Assembly (NCBI RefSeq): GCF_002563895.1
Contig: NZ_PDJB01000001.1
Coordinates: 479,501 to 543,500 of the forward strand
Origin: Pseudomonas lurida
GTDB lineage: Bacteria > Pseudomonadota > Gammaproteobacteria > Pseudomonadales > Pseudomonadaceae
DNA: 64,000 nt
Direction of reading: 5' to 3'
Part shown: positions 21,459 to 30,522 of the stretch, piece by piece
Position numbering within the stretch: the stretch's first letter is position 1
How the letters are laid out: each line of letters opens with the position of its first letter
Notes under the pieces: model-generated
What the model saw: the letters and a program-made list of their open reading frames with translations, nothing else
Database searches by the model: none
Told to the model about the DNA's origin: nothing
Position numbers and translations under genes: made by a program

Positions 21459-22685
21459 TCAGGACCAGCGACGAAAGATCAACGACGTGTTGACGCCGCC
21501 AAAGGCGAAGTTGTTGTTCATCACGTAGTCGTGGTGCATCTCGCGAAAGCGACCCTGCAGATAGTCCAGTTCGCCACACTGTGGGTCGACGGTGTCGAGA
21601 TTGAACGTGTGCACGTACTGGTCGCGGTTCATCATCTCGATGCTGAACCATGATTCCAAAGCGCCGCAGGCGCCCAGGGTGTGGCCGAGGAAGCTTTTCT
21701 GCGAACTGATAGGCATGCGACTGCCGAACAGGCTGCTGGTCGCCAGCGTTTCGGCGATGTCGCCCTGGTCGGTGGCGGTGCCGTGACCGTTGACGTAGCC
21801 AATCGCCGAGGGCTCCAGCCCGGCGTCTTCCAGGGCCAGCTCCATCGCGCGGCGCATGGTTTTCTGCTCCGGACGGGTGGTGTGCTGGCCGTCGGCGTTG
21901 CTGCCAAAGCCGACGATCTCGGCGTGGATATGCGCACCGCGCGCCAAGGCATGTTCCAGCTCTTCGAGCACCAGCATGCCACCGCCTTCACCGATCACCA
22001 GGCCGTCGCGGCCGCTGTCATAGGGCCGTGGGCTGGTTTGCGGGGCGTCGTTCTTCAGGCTGGTGGCGTAGAGCGCGTCGAACACCATCGCTTCGGTGGG
22101 GCAGAGCTCTTCGGCCCCACCGGCGAGCATCAACGGCAGGCGCCCGAACTTGATCGCCTCATACGCATAGCCGATGCCCTGGCTGCCGCTGGTACAGGCG
22201 CTGGAGGTGGGGATCAGCCGACCGGTCAGGCCAAAGAAGATGCTGATATTCGCCGCCGTGGTGTGCGGCATCATGCGCACGTAGGAGTTGGCATTCAGCC
22301 CCTCTGCGACCGAGTTCAGCAGCATGTTGCCGAATGCCTTGATCTCGTCGGTGCTGCCGGTGGACGAGCCACACGCCACGCCCATGCGCCCGTCCTTGAT
22401 CGACTCGTCGCCGAGCAAGCCCGCGTCCTGCAACGCCTGCTCCGCTGCCCAGACCGCCAGGCGCGAGACCCTGCCCATGCTGCGCAGCTGCTTGCGTGTC
22501 CAGTGGTGGGGCACGACAAAGTCGTCGATCGGCCCGGCCAGGCGTGTGTTCAATTCGGTGAAGCGGTCCCACTCGTCCATGCGCCGGATACCGCTGCGGT
22601 TGGCGCGGAAGTTGGCGGCGATGGTGTCCCAATCGCTGCCCAGGGAAGTCATGCCGGCCATGCCGGTGACGACGACGCGTTTCAT
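21459..22685 (-). CDS. apeR: Aryl polyene ketosynthase (ApeR-type, FabF/FabB-like)
   Basis: Elongating beta-ketoacyl-ACP synthase. The 408-residue product (ATG at 22685) has the full Cys-His-His triad: Cys164 in SSACTSGS, His301 in NGHGTATD and His335 in LGHTLGACG. In the Xenorhabdus system ApeR is a homodimeric KS thought to help start chains. The assignment here rests on its place after apeO-apeP-apeQ, matching the E. coli/Xenorhabdus order. The start overlaps the apeQ stop by one base (TGATG). A GTG six bases further upstream is also possible. Confidence 0.88.
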   Translation of the reverse strand: MKRVVVTGMAGMTSLGSDWDTIAANFRANRSGIRRMDEWDRFTELNTRLAGPIDDFVVPHHWTRKQLRSMGRVSRLAVWAAEQALQDAGLLGDESIKDGRMGVACGSSTGSTDEIKAFGNMLLNSVAEGLNANSYVRMMPHTTAANISIFFGLTGRLIPTSSACTSGSQGIGYAYEAIKFGRLPLMLAGGAEELCPTEAMVFDALYATSLKNDAPQTSPRPYDSGRDGLVIGEGGGMLVLEELEHALARGAHIHAEIVGFGSNADGQHTTRPEQKTMRRAMELALEDAGLEPSAIGYVNGHGTATDQGDIAETLATSSLFGSRMPISSQKSFLGHTLGACGALESWFSIEMMNRDQYVHTFNLDTVDPQCGELDYLQGRFREMHHDYVMNNNFAFGGVNTSLIFRRWS

Positions 22686-23413
22686 CAGCACAGGCCCCCA
22701 TTCACGGCCAGCACCTGGCGCGTGATGTAGCCAGCCTCGGCCGACATCAGGAAATTCACCGCGCCGGCGACTTCTTCCGGTGTGCCCATGCGCTGCGCAG
22801 GGATCATCTTCATCAATTCTTCCACCGGCACGTTTTCATCCAGCATCGCCGTGTCGATCAAGCCGGGGGCCACGCAGTTGACGGTGATCTTGCGCTTGCC
22901 CAGCTCGATGGCCAGGGCCTTGGCTGCGCCAATCAGGCCAGCTTTGGAGGCGCTGTAGTTGACCTGGCCGCGGTTGCCGATCAGCCCGGAAACCGAGGTG
23001 ATACAGACGATACGCCCGGCCGCGCGACGACGAATCATCGGCATCATCACCGGGTGCAGCACGTTATAGAAACCGTCGAGGTTGGTGCGCATCACCACGT
23101 CCCAATCGTCTTCCGACAAGGCAGGGAACGCACCGTCACGGGTCAGGCCGGCGTTGAGCACCACGCCGTAATAGGCGCCATGTTGCTCCACATCCGCCTC
23201 GAGGATTTGCTTGCACGACGCGCGATCCGCCACATCGAATTGCAGCACCCGCGCCTTGCGGCCCAGGGCTTCAACTTCGGCCTGCACCGCATCCGCTTCG
23301 GCACGGCCGTTGCGGCAATGCAGCACGATGTCATGCCCTGCCTGGGCCAGGCGCAGCGCGATGGCGCGGCCGATACCACGGCTGGAGCCGGTGACCAGTA
23401 CGGATTCAGTCAT
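22685..23413 (-). CDS. apeQ: 3-oxoacyl-ACP reductase (FabG-like, ApeQ-type)
   Basis: Short-chain dehydrogenase that reduces the beta-keto group in each polyene cycle. The 242-residue product has the NADPH site VTGSSRGIGRA, the LNAGLTRDG region, and the catalytic Ser-Tyr-Lys triad in ITSVSGLIGN and NYSASKAGL. The C-terminal NGGLC is near the FabG ending. The ATG at 23413 is used because it overlaps the apeP stop by four bases and places the Rossmann motif at residue 7; a longer frame upstream has no support. It is clearly distinct from a housekeeping fabG, which would sit with fabD and acpP. Confidence 0.92.
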   Translation of the reverse strand: MTESVLVTGSSRGIGRAIALRLAQAGHDIVLHCRNGRAEADAVQAEVEALGRKARVLQFDVADRASCKQILEADVEQHGAYYGVVLNAGLTRDGAFPALSEDDWDVVMRTNLDGFYNVLHPVMMPMIRRRAAGRIVCITSVSGLIGNRGQVNYSASKAGLIGAAKALAIELGKRKITVNCVAPGLIDTAMLDENVPVEELMKMIPAQRMGTPEEVAGAVNFLMSAEAGYITRQVLAVNGGLC

Positions 23414-23871
23414 GGCGTTACGTCCTTCGATTCTTCTAAATAGTTGGCCGCCTGGGGCGGTCGAAATACATTCAAGCGGGCGCTGGCCTGGATACCCGTG
23501 CCGGTCAGGTGGCATTCGAACACACCCATGCCGTTGTCGTCTTCCAGGGAGCGCAGGCCATGGATGTTCAGCTCGGCGCCTGCCGGGAAGCACTCCACGT
23601 TGCACTCGAACTTGCGTGTGCCGAGCAGGAAGCCGAGCTCCACGGCTTCACCTTTCTGGCGCGCGTGGCAACCGGCGTAGGCGGCGACGCTTTGCGCCAT
23701 CAACTCGATGCCGACCCAGGCTGGCAGGCTGCCGTCCGGGCGGTTGAACAGGCCGCCAGGCTTGACGGTGGTGCGGGTATGAACGTGCTCTTCATCGAAC
23801 GACAGCACCTGGTCGATCAGGATCATGTCGCCCCCATGGGGCAGCAGTTCGGCGAGTGGCCAATCGATCAT
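23410..23871 (-). CDS. apeP: 3-hydroxyacyl-ACP dehydratase, hotdog fold (ApeP-type)
   Basis: Removes water from the 3-hydroxyacyl-ACP to make the conjugated double bond. The 153-residue product carries LLPHGGDMILIDQV near the N-terminus, the His-bearing motif of this dehydratase group, and VGIELMAQSVAAYAG near residue 53 with a Glu in the helix of the hotdog fold. In Xenorhabdus the partner ApeI forms a heterodimer with ApeP; the ApeI equivalent here is the C-terminal part of the AMP ligase at 34.1 kb. Four-base overlaps with both neighbours suggest translational coupling. Confidence 0.88.
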   Translation of the reverse strand: MIDWPLAELLPHGGDMILIDQVLSFDEEHVHTRTTVKPGGLFNRPDGSLPAWVGIELMAQSVAAYAGCHARQKGEAVELGFLLGTRKFECNVECFPAGAELNIHGLRSLEDDNGMGVFECHLTGTGIQASARLNVFRPPQAANYLEESKDVTP

Positions 23872-25034
23872 GGGGCCTCTCCGATTATCAGGCTGACATT
23901 GTTACCGCCGAAGGCAAACGAATTGCTCATCAGGCAGCGCTTTTCCAGGCTGGTGCCGGCGGTGGCCCATTGCAAGGCGGGCAATGCGGGGTCGGCCTGG
24001 CCGTCCCACACATGCGGTGGCACCCGGTCGTGAACCAGGCTCAGCCAGCAGAACGCCGCTTCCAGCGCGCCGGCTGCACCCAGGGTATGGCCGCTCATGG
24101 GCTTGGTCGACGAGCAGGCCACGCCTTGCGGGAACAGGTTGGCGACAGCCAGGCTTTCCATGGCGTCGTTATGCTGGGTGGCAGTACCGTGCAGGTTCAG
24201 GTAACCGATCTGCGCAGGCTGCAATCTGGCGCTGGCCAGGGCCTTGCGCATGGATTGCAACGCGCCTTTGCCGGTGGGTTCGGGCGCTGAGATGTGGTGC
24301 GCATCGCAACTGGCGCCGCTGCCCAGCAGGGCGATGGGCGCTGCCTCCTTGCTCATCAGGAACAGCACGGCCGCTTCGCCGATGTTGATGCCGTTGCGGT
24401 TCACCGAAAACGGGTTGCAGCGCTCGTTCGACACCGCCTCCAGTGAGCTGAAGCCGTTAAGCGTTAGCTTGCACAGGCTGTCGACGCCGCCGCAGATCAC
24501 GGCATCGCACACGCCCAGGTCCAGCAGGCGCTGGGCACTCATCAACGCGCGGGCGCTGGAGGTGCAGGCGGTGGAGATCACATAGGCCGGGCCGCTCAGT
24601 TGCAACCAGTCGGCGAGGAAGTTCGCCGGCGCGCTGAGTTCCTGCTGCTGGTAGTCGTAGTCGCCAGGGAACTGGTTTTCCCGCAGAAAGTGAGCGATGC
24701 CACGGCTGGCTTCGTCGATACCCGACGTGCTGGTGCCGAGCACGACGCCAACCCGTGACGCGCCGTAAGTGTGGATCGCCTGGCGGATCTCGCTTTCGAT
24801 CTGCAACGCTGCTTCCAGCAACAACTGGTTATTGCGGCTGCTTTGCTGGCCCAGCTCAACGGGAATGGTTGCCAGTTCGCCCTGTACACCGGCCACCGGC
24901 AACACGCGTTCCGGCACCCAGCCGCTTTCGGCACGCATGCCGGAACAGTCACCGGCAAACAGGCTGCGGCTGACCTCGGCTTGGCCACGGCCCAGGGCGC
25001 AGATCACGCCCAGGGCGTTGAGGTAGGCGGTCAT
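23868..25034 (-). CDS. apeO: Aryl polyene ketosynthase alpha (ApeO-type)
   Basis: Condensing enzyme of the type II polyketide system; expected to pair with the chain-length factor ApeC. The 388-residue product has Cys157 in STACTSSA, His282 in LHGTATQHND and His316 in SGHTLGAAGA, so it should be active. It begins MTAYLNALGVICALG, typical of this short KS class. ATG at 25034 overlaps the preceding lipoprotein stop by four bases. Confidence 0.9.
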   Translation of the reverse strand: MTAYLNALGVICALGRGQAEVSRSLFAGDCSGMRAESGWVPERVLPVAGVQGELATIPVELGQQSSRNNQLLLEAALQIESEIRQAIHTYGASRVGVVLGTSTSGIDEASRGIAHFLRENQFPGDYDYQQQELSAPANFLADWLQLSGPAYVISTACTSSARALMSAQRLLDLGVCDAVICGGVDSLCKLTLNGFSSLEAVSNERCNPFSVNRNGINIGEAAVLFLMSKEAAPIALLGSGASCDAHHISAPEPTGKGALQSMRKALASARLQPAQIGYLNLHGTATQHNDAMESLAVANLFPQGVACSSTKPMSGHTLGAAGALEAAFCWLSLVHDRVPPHVWDGQADPALPALQWATAGTSLEKRCLMSNSFAFGGNNVSLIIGEAP

Positions 25035-25513
25035 CGGGCCGCTCCTAGGGGGGTGATGCGGTAGCTCAACGGCTGCCCGGTGATGTTCACACTGAAGACC
25101 TCAGACGATTGATACACGATCTGCCAATGGCCCGGCAGGGTGCGCGTCAAGTCCATTGCCTGCGCGCTGGGGTACAGCGCGCGCACGTCAGCCGGCGAGG
25201 TCAACGCAAACAGCAACGCGGCAAACAACTCGCGCGCCTGCGGATTGGGCGGCAGCAAGCCGTCGGCCTGCCATTGGCCATTGACCAGCTTTTGCCGGGC
25301 TTGGGGGATGCCCAGCGGGTCCATCATCGACCAGCGAATGCCGCCGCCTTCGCGCTGGATCACCAGCAGCCAGTCCTGGCTCTGACCGTCGGCCAGGCGC
25401 TGCACATGCAGTTGCAGTGGCAAGGCCAGGGCCGGTGCTTTTTCGGGCAGTGGCGGCTGGCTGGCGCAGGCGCTCAGCAGCAACAGGCAACCCATCAGCA
25501 GCTTGCGCATCAT
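25031..25513 (-). CDS. apeN: DUF3261 lipoprotein (ApeN-type)
   Basis: A 160-residue lipoprotein with signal sequence MMRKLLMGCLLLLSACAS; the lipobox is LSAC. The body matches the DUF3261 pattern with the late Gly-rich LPGHWQIVYQSSEVF and ITGQPLSYRITPLGAAR ending. A likely job is outer-membrane receipt of the polyene lipid, since it always travels with the MMPL exporter and LolA-like protein in these clusters; this is inference. Start ATG at 25513 is chosen because it gives a proper lipoprotein signal; the upstream in-frame extension has none. Confidence 0.82.
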   Translation of the reverse strand: MMRKLLMGCLLLLSACASQPPLPEKAPALALPLQLHVQRLADGQSQDWLLVIQREGGGIRWSMMDPLGIPQARQKLVNGQWQADGLLPPNPQARELFAALLFALTSPADVRALYPSAQAMDLTRTLPGHWQIVYQSSEVFSVNITGQPLSYRITPLGAAR

Positions 25514-26244
25514 GGGGCGGCGCTCGCCAAGGGTTTGCGCGCTACGCAGTTGACCAAGGTTTCTTCGCGCTGGCCCACCGGTGGCGCCTTGCGCAGGCCC
25601 CAGCGTTCGAGCAGGCCGAAGTCGCTGGAGCGGCTCCACCACAAGTAGGGGTACGAGACGTTCTGCGGGCCGAATTCAAAACCCTGCTCACGGAGCATCT
25701 GCAGGTATTCTTCGGCGCTTTTCTGCACATGCATCGGGTGGCGGAACAGCCAGCGGATCACCCAGGTGTCGATGTAGGCTTCGGTGGATTCGGCGAACAA
25801 CAAATAGCCGCCCGGCTTGAGCACACGGTAGAACTCGTTGAGCGCGCGATGCTGTTCAACCAGGTGGTGGAAGGTCTGGTGGCAGAACAGGATATCGACG
25901 CTTTCGTCCGGCACTGGCAGGGTGGCGCAGTCGCTGCCGACCAGCTCGATGGCCAAGCCCTGGCGCGCCGCTTCTTCACGGCTCAGTTCCAGGCTGTGAG
26001 GGTCGGCGTCCACACCGATCAGGCGTGCGGGGGCAAACACCTGCTGCAGCAGTGTGAAGGACTTGCCCTGGCCGCAGCCGGCGTCCAGCAGCACCGGCGC
26101 TTCTGGCAAGGGCTCGGTGAACAGGCTGCGCAGGTCGTTGATCGCCACGCGCAACACGCGGTGTTGCCAGGTGTGGCTGCGCAGGAACCATAAGCCGAAC
26201 CTGGTTTCTTCGACGTAATTTTTACTCAAGTACTGACTGCTCAC
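25510..26244 (-). CDS. SAM-dependent class I methyltransferase
   Basis: A 244-residue soluble methyltransferase. Motif I is LLDAGCGQGKSFTLLQ near residue 62, motif II is the acidic LIGVDADPHSLEL near 86, and VDILFCHQTFHHLVEQ is the post-II/III region. In aryl polyenes the phenyl ring is often methylated, so ring methylation is the natural guess (ApeB-like role), though in the classical E. coli order the methyltransferase lies elsewhere in the cluster. Starts with GTG, overlapping the flavoprotein stop by four bases. Confidence 0.82.
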   Translation of the reverse strand: MSSQYLSKNYVEETRFGLWFLRSHTWQHRVLRVAINDLRSLFTEPLPEAPVLLDAGCGQGKSFTLLQQVFAPARLIGVDADPHSLELSREEAARQGLAIELVGSDCATLPVPDESVDILFCHQTFHHLVEQHRALNEFYRVLKPGGYLLFAESTEAYIDTWVIRWLFRHPMHVQKSAEEYLQMLREQGFEFGPQNVSYPYLWWSRSSDFGLLERWGLRKAPPVGQREETLVNCVARKPLASAAP

Positions 26245-27488
26245 GCTGCATCCCCTGCACAGATTTCCGACAGCATCCGCAACCGTCGCTTGGGCTCGCT
26301 CACAAACGGGTTGCGTTCATCCCACGCATAACCGGCGAGGATCGAGCTGATCATCCGGCGAATCTCCGGCGAACTGCCCGGATGGAAGATCACATCCTGG
26401 AAGGTGCCGGCATACCAGCCTTCGACGTAGCAGCGGAAGGTGTCGACGCCGCGCTTCAGGGGGTCGGCAAACTCGGTTTGCCAGTCCACGGTTTCGCCGT
26501 TGAGCTGACGATGCAACACGCCGGCCGCCATACTCGCCGAACGCATGGCGATGGTTACCCCGGAGGAAAATACCGGATCAAGGAATTCCGCCGCGTTGCC
26601 CAGCAACGCAAAGCCTGGCCCGTGCAGGCTCTTCACGTTGGCGGCGTAGCCGCCGATGGTCCGCGCCGGCGTATCCCAGACGGCGTTTTGCAGCACACCG
26701 CACAGGCTTGGGGTTTCATCGATAAAGCCGCGCAGGCAAGCGTCGAGATCGCTGTCGCGGCCGTCGAAATGCTCTTTGGCCGCGACCACGCCCACCGAGC
26801 TGCGACCGTTGCTGAACGGGATGGTCCAGAACCAGATATCGCGCTTGGTAGGATGAGTGGTCACCAGGATCTTGGTGCGGTCGAAGCCTGGGTGTTCGAT
26901 ACGGTCTTCTACGTGGGTGAACACTGCCTGGCGCACCGGAAAGTCCGACGGCACGTCCAGCTCCAGCAGGCGCGGCAGCACGCGGCCGTAGCCGCTGGCG
27001 TCGAGCACGAACTTGGCCTTGAGGTGGTATTCGCTGCCGTTCTCGCGGCGTACGTGCAGGTAGCGGGACTCGCCCTTGAAATCCACGCCGATGATGGTTT
27101 CGCCATAGCGGATATCCACCCCTTGTAGCGCCGCCTGGTCCGCCAGCAGCTTGTCGAACTCGCCGCGCTGAACCTGGTAGGTGGTGGGCTTGCCGTTGCT
27201 GAAGGTGTCACCGAAATCAAACGCGCTGTAGCGCTCGCCCCAGGCGAACGCGGCACCGGTTTTCACCTGGAACCCCGCCGTCTGCACGGCATCCAGCATG
27301 CCGGCTTCTTCAATGAAGTCGATGCAGTGGGACAGCAGGCTTTCGCCAATCGAGAATCGCGGGAAATGCTGGCGCTCGATGATCAATACATCATGCCCTT
27401 TGCGCTTTAACAGCGCGGCGGCGATTGCCCCGGACGGACCGGCACCAATCACCACCACCTGGCGACGTTCCATTTCAACTGTAGGCAC
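26241..27488 (-). CDS. FAD-dependent halogenase-like oxidoreductase of the aryl polyene cluster
   Basis: A 415-residue flavoprotein. Residues 15-20 are GAGPSG, the FAD site. Residues 219-224 are WFWTIP, which fits the WxWxIP motif of flavin-dependent halogenases. FLDPVFSSG at about 302-310 fits their third motif (FxxPxxSxG). A lysine in QVKTGAAFAWG near residue 76 lies where the catalytic Lys of PltA/CmlS-type enzymes sits. Halogenation of the polyene ring, as in brominated xanthomonadins, is therefore plausible, but the fold also covers reductases. The GTG at 27488 has AAGGAG five bases upstream, so I prefer it to the in-frame ATG at 27506. Confidence 0.75.
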   Translation of the reverse strand: MPTVEMERRQVVVIGAGPSGAIAAALLKRKGHDVLIIERQHFPRFSIGESLLSHCIDFIEEAGMLDAVQTAGFQVKTGAAFAWGERYSAFDFGDTFSNGKPTTYQVQRGEFDKLLADQAALQGVDIRYGETIIGVDFKGESRYLHVRRENGSEYHLKAKFVLDASGYGRVLPRLLELDVPSDFPVRQAVFTHVEDRIEHPGFDRTKILVTTHPTKRDIWFWTIPFSNGRSSVGVVAAKEHFDGRDSDLDACLRGFIDETPSLCGVLQNAVWDTPARTIGGYAANVKSLHGPGFALLGNAAEFLDPVFSSGVTIAMRSASMAAGVLHRQLNGETVDWQTEFADPLKRGVDTFRCYVEGWYAGTFQDVIFHPGSSPEIRRMISSILAGYAWDERNPFVSEPKRRLRMLSEICAGDAA

Positions 27489-27521
27489 GAGGGCTCCTTG
27501 CCGCATGGGCGATAATCATAT

Positions 27522-29834
27522 TCATAAGGCGTGTTTCTGTTGCCCGGCCCATGGCGCCAGCATAAAGCTGAATGCCAGGCCCAGGCTGACCGATAAGCCG
27601 AAATTGCTCACCGCCGGCGTGCTGGACACCGCCAGAAGGCCAAACGACAACCAGGTCGTGAGCGCCGCCAACAAGGTGCCCAGGAGGCTGACTGCAGGGC
27701 CGCCGATCTGCTCGCGCATCAAGATTGCGTAGTCAACGCTGATGGCCGTGACCAGCAGCAGGCCGAACAGGCTGAACAAGGTCAGCGGTTGGCCCAGCCA
27801 GCCGAGGCTGGCCAGGCTGCACAGTGCCGCCAACAGCGGCAGGGCGACAATGCGCAAGGCCCCGCCGAAACCGAACGGCAGGATCAGCAGCAGCACGATC
27901 AGCACGCAGGACATCAACTTCAATTCGGCGGCGCTGATCTGTGTGTCGGCAAATACCCGGTTCAAGTCGCCCAGACGGTCCACCAGTGTTACTCCCGGCA
28001 AATCCAACGCTTGCACCCGCAGCAGCGCCGGGTTGTTCAGACCTTGCAGGCTGACCATCGCGGCCACCCCGCCGTCCACCGGGCCAAGCCACAGCGTGCG
28101 CCAGGGTTCGGCCAGTGGGCCTGCCAGTGCGGCGTCGATATCTTGCGTGGGCAACGCTTGCAACTGGGCGACTTCGGCGTGCAGGGCGCTGGCGGGCACG
28201 CCGAGGTCCAGCAGTGGCTGCCAGTGTTGCGCCAGTCGGTTGAGGGCATCGCGCAACTGTTGTTGCTCGGCGGGTAGGCTGACCAGTTGGTTGAGTGCCA
28301 GGTAGCCCTGGAGTTTGTCCATGTTCACCAACTGATCCAGGCGTTGCCCCAGGGCGCTTTGACGCTCCAACAGCTGTTGCTGGTTGTCTGCCCGCACCAG
28401 GAAGAACTGGCTGGTGGGTTGGAATCCGGTAATGCGCGCCACGGCTTGTGCTTCTTGCAGTAATTGCGGCGGCGCGCCGATCCATTGGCGGATATCGTTT
28501 TTGCTGTTCAAGTGCCACAGGCCACCCGCGCAAAACAGCAGCAGCAACGCCAGCAGCGCCGGGCTGGGCACGCGCTTGAGCAACGAAGCACGCACCAGCC
28601 ACAGGCATTCAGCGATGCGCAGCGGCCATTGCGCCGGGCGCAGTTCGACGCCTTTGAGCAGCGCCGGCAACAGGCACACCGCGCACAGGTACGCACCGAC
28701 CAGGCCGGCGGCAGAGAACACGGCAATCTGGGTCAGTGCCGGGAACGGTGTCCAGGCCAGCGCCAGGTAGCCGATGCAACTGGTGGCCAGGCTCAGGCTC
28801 AATCCGGGCAGCGTCAAACGCAACGCCGGCCAACTGCGCCATGGGCTCATGCTCCAGCTTTTCGACAAGTAGTGCAGCGGGTAATCCACCGCCACGCCGA
28901 TCAGGCTGGAACCTAATACCAAGGTCATTACATGCATATGGCCGAACAGCGCCACACAGGCCACCGCCCCGAACAGCATGCCCACCAGCACCGGTACGAA
29001 CGCCAGCAGCACCCGCCAGCGTCGGAACGCCAGCAACAGCAACAGCAGGATGCCGAGGGTAGCGCCGCCGCCCACCCAAGTGATTTCCCGCGTGGCCTGC
29101 TGCTGCCCATTCGCGGCGTACAGCAAGCCGCTGGCGGCGAGCACGTGTGCACCTTGCCCGCTGGCCTGCTCGCGGCTGGCCTGGAGCAGGTCGGCCACCT
29201 GCAGCGGCAGTTTCATGTCGAAGGCGTTGCCAGTGGTGCGCGCGCGCAGTAGCACCCAGCTTTTGCCGTCGGCATCGGCGATCAACGCGCCGCTGCCGAT
29301 ATCCAGTTGCACCGAGCCGTGCTGCGGCTGGCTGTTCTGGATGCGTCCGGTCAGGCCTAGCCAGTCGTCCTGGCTCGGCACCAGGCTGAACCCGGTGAAG
29401 GGGTCGAACAGCGCTTGTACGCGCTGCTGGATAAACGCGTCGGGCTGTTCGATCAGTTGTTCGCGGTCCTTGGCCGAGAGCATCGCCAGGCGGCCGCGCA
29501 GCAATTGCTCACGCAGTGCCGGCAGGTCGGCTTGCAGGTTCCATTGCACCTTTTCGAACAGCCCGCTGGCCTGCCAGCGCTCGCCCAACTGTTGCGCCAC
29601 GGCCAGCGCCTGCTGGCGGTCGGTATGGCCTACCAGCACCAGCATCTCGCGGTTCAGTGGTGCTTGCATGCGCTGTTCGGCTTGCAGTTCCAATGGGTCC
29701 GGCGTGCTGCCCGGCACCAGTTCCATCAGGTTGGCCGACAAGGGCGCGCCGTGGCGCCACTGCCAGCCGGCCAGGGCCAGCACGGCCACCAGCAGGATCA
29801 GGAACAGGCGCGGCAGCAGGCGTTCACTGGGCAA
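27522..29834 (-). CDS. apeM: MMPL/RND-superfamily exporter (ApeM-type)
   Basis: A 770-residue inner-membrane protein with the RND/MMPL layout: one N-terminal helix, a periplasmic domain of about 200 residues, five helices near 250-400, then a second helix, a second periplasmic domain and a final helix bundle. VAVDYPLHYLSK and ISVDYAILMREQ are the paired MMPL motifs with the transport-linked Asp. It is expected to move the polyene lipid out of the inner membrane, with the LolA-like and lipoprotein partners. The start is TTG at 29834, overlapping the previous gene by 11 bases. Confidence 0.87.
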   Translation of the reverse strand: MPSERLLPRLFLILLVAVLALAGWQWRHGAPLSANLMELVPGSTPDPLELQAEQRMQAPLNREMLVLVGHTDRQQALAVAQQLGERWQASGLFEKVQWNLQADLPALREQLLRGRLAMLSAKDREQLIEQPDAFIQQRVQALFDPFTGFSLVPSQDDWLGLTGRIQNSQPQHGSVQLDIGSGALIADADGKSWVLLRARTTGNAFDMKLPLQVADLLQASREQASGQGAHVLAASGLLYAANGQQQATREITWVGGGATLGILLLLLLAFRRWRVLLAFVPVLVGMLFGAVACVALFGHMHVMTLVLGSSLIGVAVDYPLHYLSKSWSMSPWRSWPALRLTLPGLSLSLATSCIGYLALAWTPFPALTQIAVFSAAGLVGAYLCAVCLLPALLKGVELRPAQWPLRIAECLWLVRASLLKRVPSPALLALLLLFCAGGLWHLNSKNDIRQWIGAPPQLLQEAQAVARITGFQPTSQFFLVRADNQQQLLERQSALGQRLDQLVNMDKLQGYLALNQLVSLPAEQQQLRDALNRLAQHWQPLLDLGVPASALHAEVAQLQALPTQDIDAALAGPLAEPWRTLWLGPVDGGVAAMVSLQGLNNPALLRVQALDLPGVTLVDRLGDLNRVFADTQISAAELKLMSCVLIVLLLILPFGFGGALRIVALPLLAALCSLASLGWLGQPLTLFSLFGLLLVTAISVDYAILMREQIGGPAVSLLGTLLAALTTWLSFGLLAVSSTPAVSNFGLSVSLGLAFSFMLAPWAGQQKHAL

Positions 29835-30522
29835 AGTCGTGTTGCTCCGCGTCGCTCAAGGGCTGGGTGGCGGTGCTGTCCTGCATGCGCAGCACGGTGC
29901 TGTCGCCCTGCGTTTCCAGCAGTTCGATGTTCTGCACCAGGTCGCCACCGTCGATATTGATCTGGGTAAAGACTTGCTTGAGCAGCAGCGAGCGCGGGAC
30001 CAGCGTCAACTTCCATTGCTTGTCCTCGCCTTGCAGCTGCAATTCGAAGTCACGCTGCAAGCCACTGCTGTCGCCCTGCAGCACGGCGAGGAAGAGGCGG
30101 TTCTGTTCGGCGCCGGCGCTCTTGTTCGGCAGCAGTTGCCAGCCGCTGGCGTCACGCCGGGCAATGCCCTGGGCGCTGATGCGGTAGTCCTGTTGCAGCG
30201 GGGTTTTCAGCAGCCACAACAGGCCATGGTCCTTGGCGAGTACGAAGGTGCCTTTGCTGACCAATGGCTGGGGCAGGGCACGCAGGTGTTTCTCCTGGGT
30301 GAAGTGGCCGTGGATCACTGAAGGTTTTGCAAGCTGGTCGCTCAATTGCTGCAAGTCGAAGGCATGCGCGCTGAAACTGAGCAGCAACCCGATTAAGGTG
30401 GCAGCGGCGGTGCGACTATTCGACTTGCCCGCGAAAAACTTGAGAGCGCCGCGCAGTGTCAGGCGACCCGCGTTACCGTTGACGATTTTCGCCGGCGAGC
30501 CGGCTCCCACAGGGGATCTCAT
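29824..30522 (-). CDS. apeL: LolA-like periplasmic carrier with REP-derived N-terminal extension (ApeL-type)
   Basis: A 232-residue protein. The LolA-like domain starts near residue 60 (FDLQQLSDQLAKPSVIHGHF) and should bind an acyl chain in the periplasm, working with the MMPL exporter and DUF3261 lipoprotein. The hydrophobic segment TLIGLLLSFSAHA at about 42-56 is a signal peptide, but about 33 residues precede it and are encoded by a REP pair. No better in-frame start is seen between the REP and the signal. ATG at 30522 overlaps the thioesterase stop (ATGA), so the start is probably the original one with the repeat inserted just after it. Whether the long N-terminus still permits export is open. 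Confidence 0.8.
   Translation of the reverse strand: MRSPVGAGSPAKIVNGNAGRLTLRGALKFFAGKSNSRTAAATLIGLLLSFSAHAFDLQQLSDQLAKPSVIHGHFTQEKHLRALPQPLVSKGTFVLAKDHGLLWLLKTPLQQDYRISAQGIARRDASGWQLLPNKSAGAEQNRLFLAVLQGDSSGLQRDFELQLQGEDKQWKLTLVPRSLLLKQVFTQINIDGGDLVQNIELLETQGDSTVLRMQDSTATQPLSDAEQHDFAQ
30424..30515. repeat. Degenerate REP pair inside the 5' end of the LolA-like gene
   Basis: On the minus strand, TGTGGGAGCCGGCTCGCCGG begins at about 30513 and TTTTTCGCGGGCAAGTCG ends near 30424. This is the two-arm layout of the other REP pairs, here diverged. It encodes about residues 3-33 of the LolA-like protein. Confidence 0.65.

Noticed and set aside
21459..25034. Ketosynthase, FabG-like and dehydratase genes as primary fatty acid synthesis
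   Set aside because: They are embedded with ACPs, AMP ligase, ammonia lyase, MMPL exporter and LolA-like protein, an aryl polyene context, and no fabD or fabH is near.
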